Assembly: GCA_934358235.1 (NCBI GenBank)
Contig: CAKRKK010000163.1
Location: forward strand, 1-5,546
Source of the DNA: an uncultured Lachnospira sp.
GTDB taxonomy: Bacteria; Bacillota; Clostridia; Lachnospirales; Lachnospiraceae
Direction: 5' to 3'
Length of the DNA: 5,546 nucleotides
The translations under genes were made by a program, and so were the position numbers. The notes under the pieces were generated by a model, which saw nothing but the letters and a program-made list of their open reading frames with translations, had not been told where the DNA came from and did not search any database. Of this stretch, positions 4,916-5,546 are shown in pieces (position 1 is the first letter of the stretch; the number at the start of each line of letters is the position of its first letter).

Positions 4916-5546
4916 ATGAAGAAAAAAGTAGTAGTAGGAATGTCAGGCGGCGTTGATTCGTCAGTTGCAGCATTTCTTTTAAAAGAACAGGGATACGATG
5001 TTATAGGAGTTACAATGCAGATATGGCAGGATGATTCTGTTGAAGCAACTGAGAATGGGTGTTGTGGAATCTCGGCTGTCGATGATGCAAGAAGAGTTGC
5101 AGGACAACTGGACATACCATATTATGTTATGAACTTTAAGAATGAATTCAAGGAAAATGTTATAGATTACTTTGTGGAGGAGTATAAGCTTGGAAGAACA
5201 CCTAATCCTTGTATAGCGTGTAACAGATATGTAAAGTGGGAATCTCTACTTAAAAGAAGTCTGGAAATAGGTGCTGATTTCATAGCAACAGGACATTATG
5301 CAAGAATATGCCAGCTTGACAATAACAGATATGCTATCCGCAATTCTGTTACGGCAAAGAAGGATCAGACGTATGCATTGTATAATCTTACACAGGAGCA
5401 GCTTGCACATACCATTATGCCAATAGGTGATTATACTAAGGAGCAGGTACGCAAAATAGCACAGGATAATGACCTTATGGTTGCACATAAGCCAGATAGT
5501 ATGGAGATATGCTTTGTTCCCGATAATGATTATGCAGGCTATATAG
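4916..5546 (+). CDS. mnmA: tRNA-specific 2-thiouridylase MnmA (3' end outside window)
   Basis: The first 210 codons of a protein normally about 360 residues long. MnmA activates U34 of Lys, Glu and Gln tRNAs with ATP and inserts sulfur, delivered as a persulfide from a cysteine desulfurase, to give 2-thiouridine. Visible are the ATP-binding PP-loop GMSGGVDSS (8-16), [14 protein letters not shown] (49-62), [14 protein letters not shown] (95-108) with the catalytic C102, the ATGHYAR segment (124-130), KKDQTYAL (148-155), and SMEICF (195-200) with the second catalytic cysteine C199. The ATG at 4916 has GGAGAG at 4905-4910. It starts 20 bases after the thiE-HAD stop with no terminator between, so the two are likely co-transcribed. 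The frame is open to the last base of the window. Confidence 0.96.
   Translation, partial: MKKKVVVGMSGGVDSSVAAFLLKEQGYDVIGVTMQIWQDDSVEATENGCCGISAVDDARRVAGQLDIPYYVMNFKNEFKENVIDYFVEEYKLGRTPNPCIACNRYVKWESLLKRSLEIGADFIATGHYARICQLDNNRYAIRNSVTAKKDQTYALYNLTQEQLAHTIMPIGDYTKEQVRKIAQDNDLMVAHKPDSMEICFVPDNDYAGYI

Noticed and set aside
4858..5115. An 85-codon minus-strand open frame over the thiE-HAD/mnmA junction
   Set aside because: It is a shadow of mnmA: the plus strand holds the clear PP-loop and CCG motifs, while the minus-strand translation shows no domain.

Overview
The window looks like chromosomal DNA of a low-GC anaerobic Firmicute, most likely Clostridia of the Lachnospiraceae type. This rests on AT-rich spacers, heavy use of AGA (Arg) and ATA (Ile), GGAGG-type ribosome binding sites, GTG starts at two of the five genes whose starts are visible, and protein wording typical of that group (nitroreductase, MATE, MnmA). 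The species assignment is inference. There are no RNA genes, insertion sequences or CRISPR arrays, and no spacer exceeds 300 bases.

Left part (1-1878): the 3' end of a cardiolipin synthase gene is followed by a spacer with short direct repeats, a good sigma-A-type promoter and a small inverted repeat. A two-gene unit follows. Its first gene encodes a fusion of a shortened inorganic-pyrophosphatase-like domain to a Nudix hydrolase, and its second gene, overlapping by 11 bases, encodes an FMN nitroreductase. The unit ends at a 24-bp perfect hairpin, A-rich on one side and T-rich on the other, which can terminate transcription from both directions.

Middle part (1879-3372): an AT-rich spacer of about 155 bases in which I see no gene, then a complete MATE-family multidrug/cation efflux transporter gene on the minus strand.

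Right part (3373-5546): a 260-base divergent control region holds a well-formed minus-strand promoter for the MATE gene, a leader hairpin, a plus-strand extended -10 promoter, and a roughly 118-nt structured leader for the next gene. That gene encodes full-length thiamine-phosphate synthase (ThiE) fused to a HAD-family phosphatase, which suggests one polypeptide that makes thiamine monophosphate and then removes its phosphate. Twenty bases later begins mnmA (tRNA 2-thiouridylase), cut by the window end.

Most worth a second look: (1) the thiE leader, which does not match the TPP riboswitch consensus but holds several mutually exclusive pairings, one covering the start codon region; (2) the ThiE-HAD fusion; (3) the PPase-like/Nudix fusion, whose pyrophosphatase active site appears largely lost. 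I do not see evidence for a wholly new multi-gene system here.
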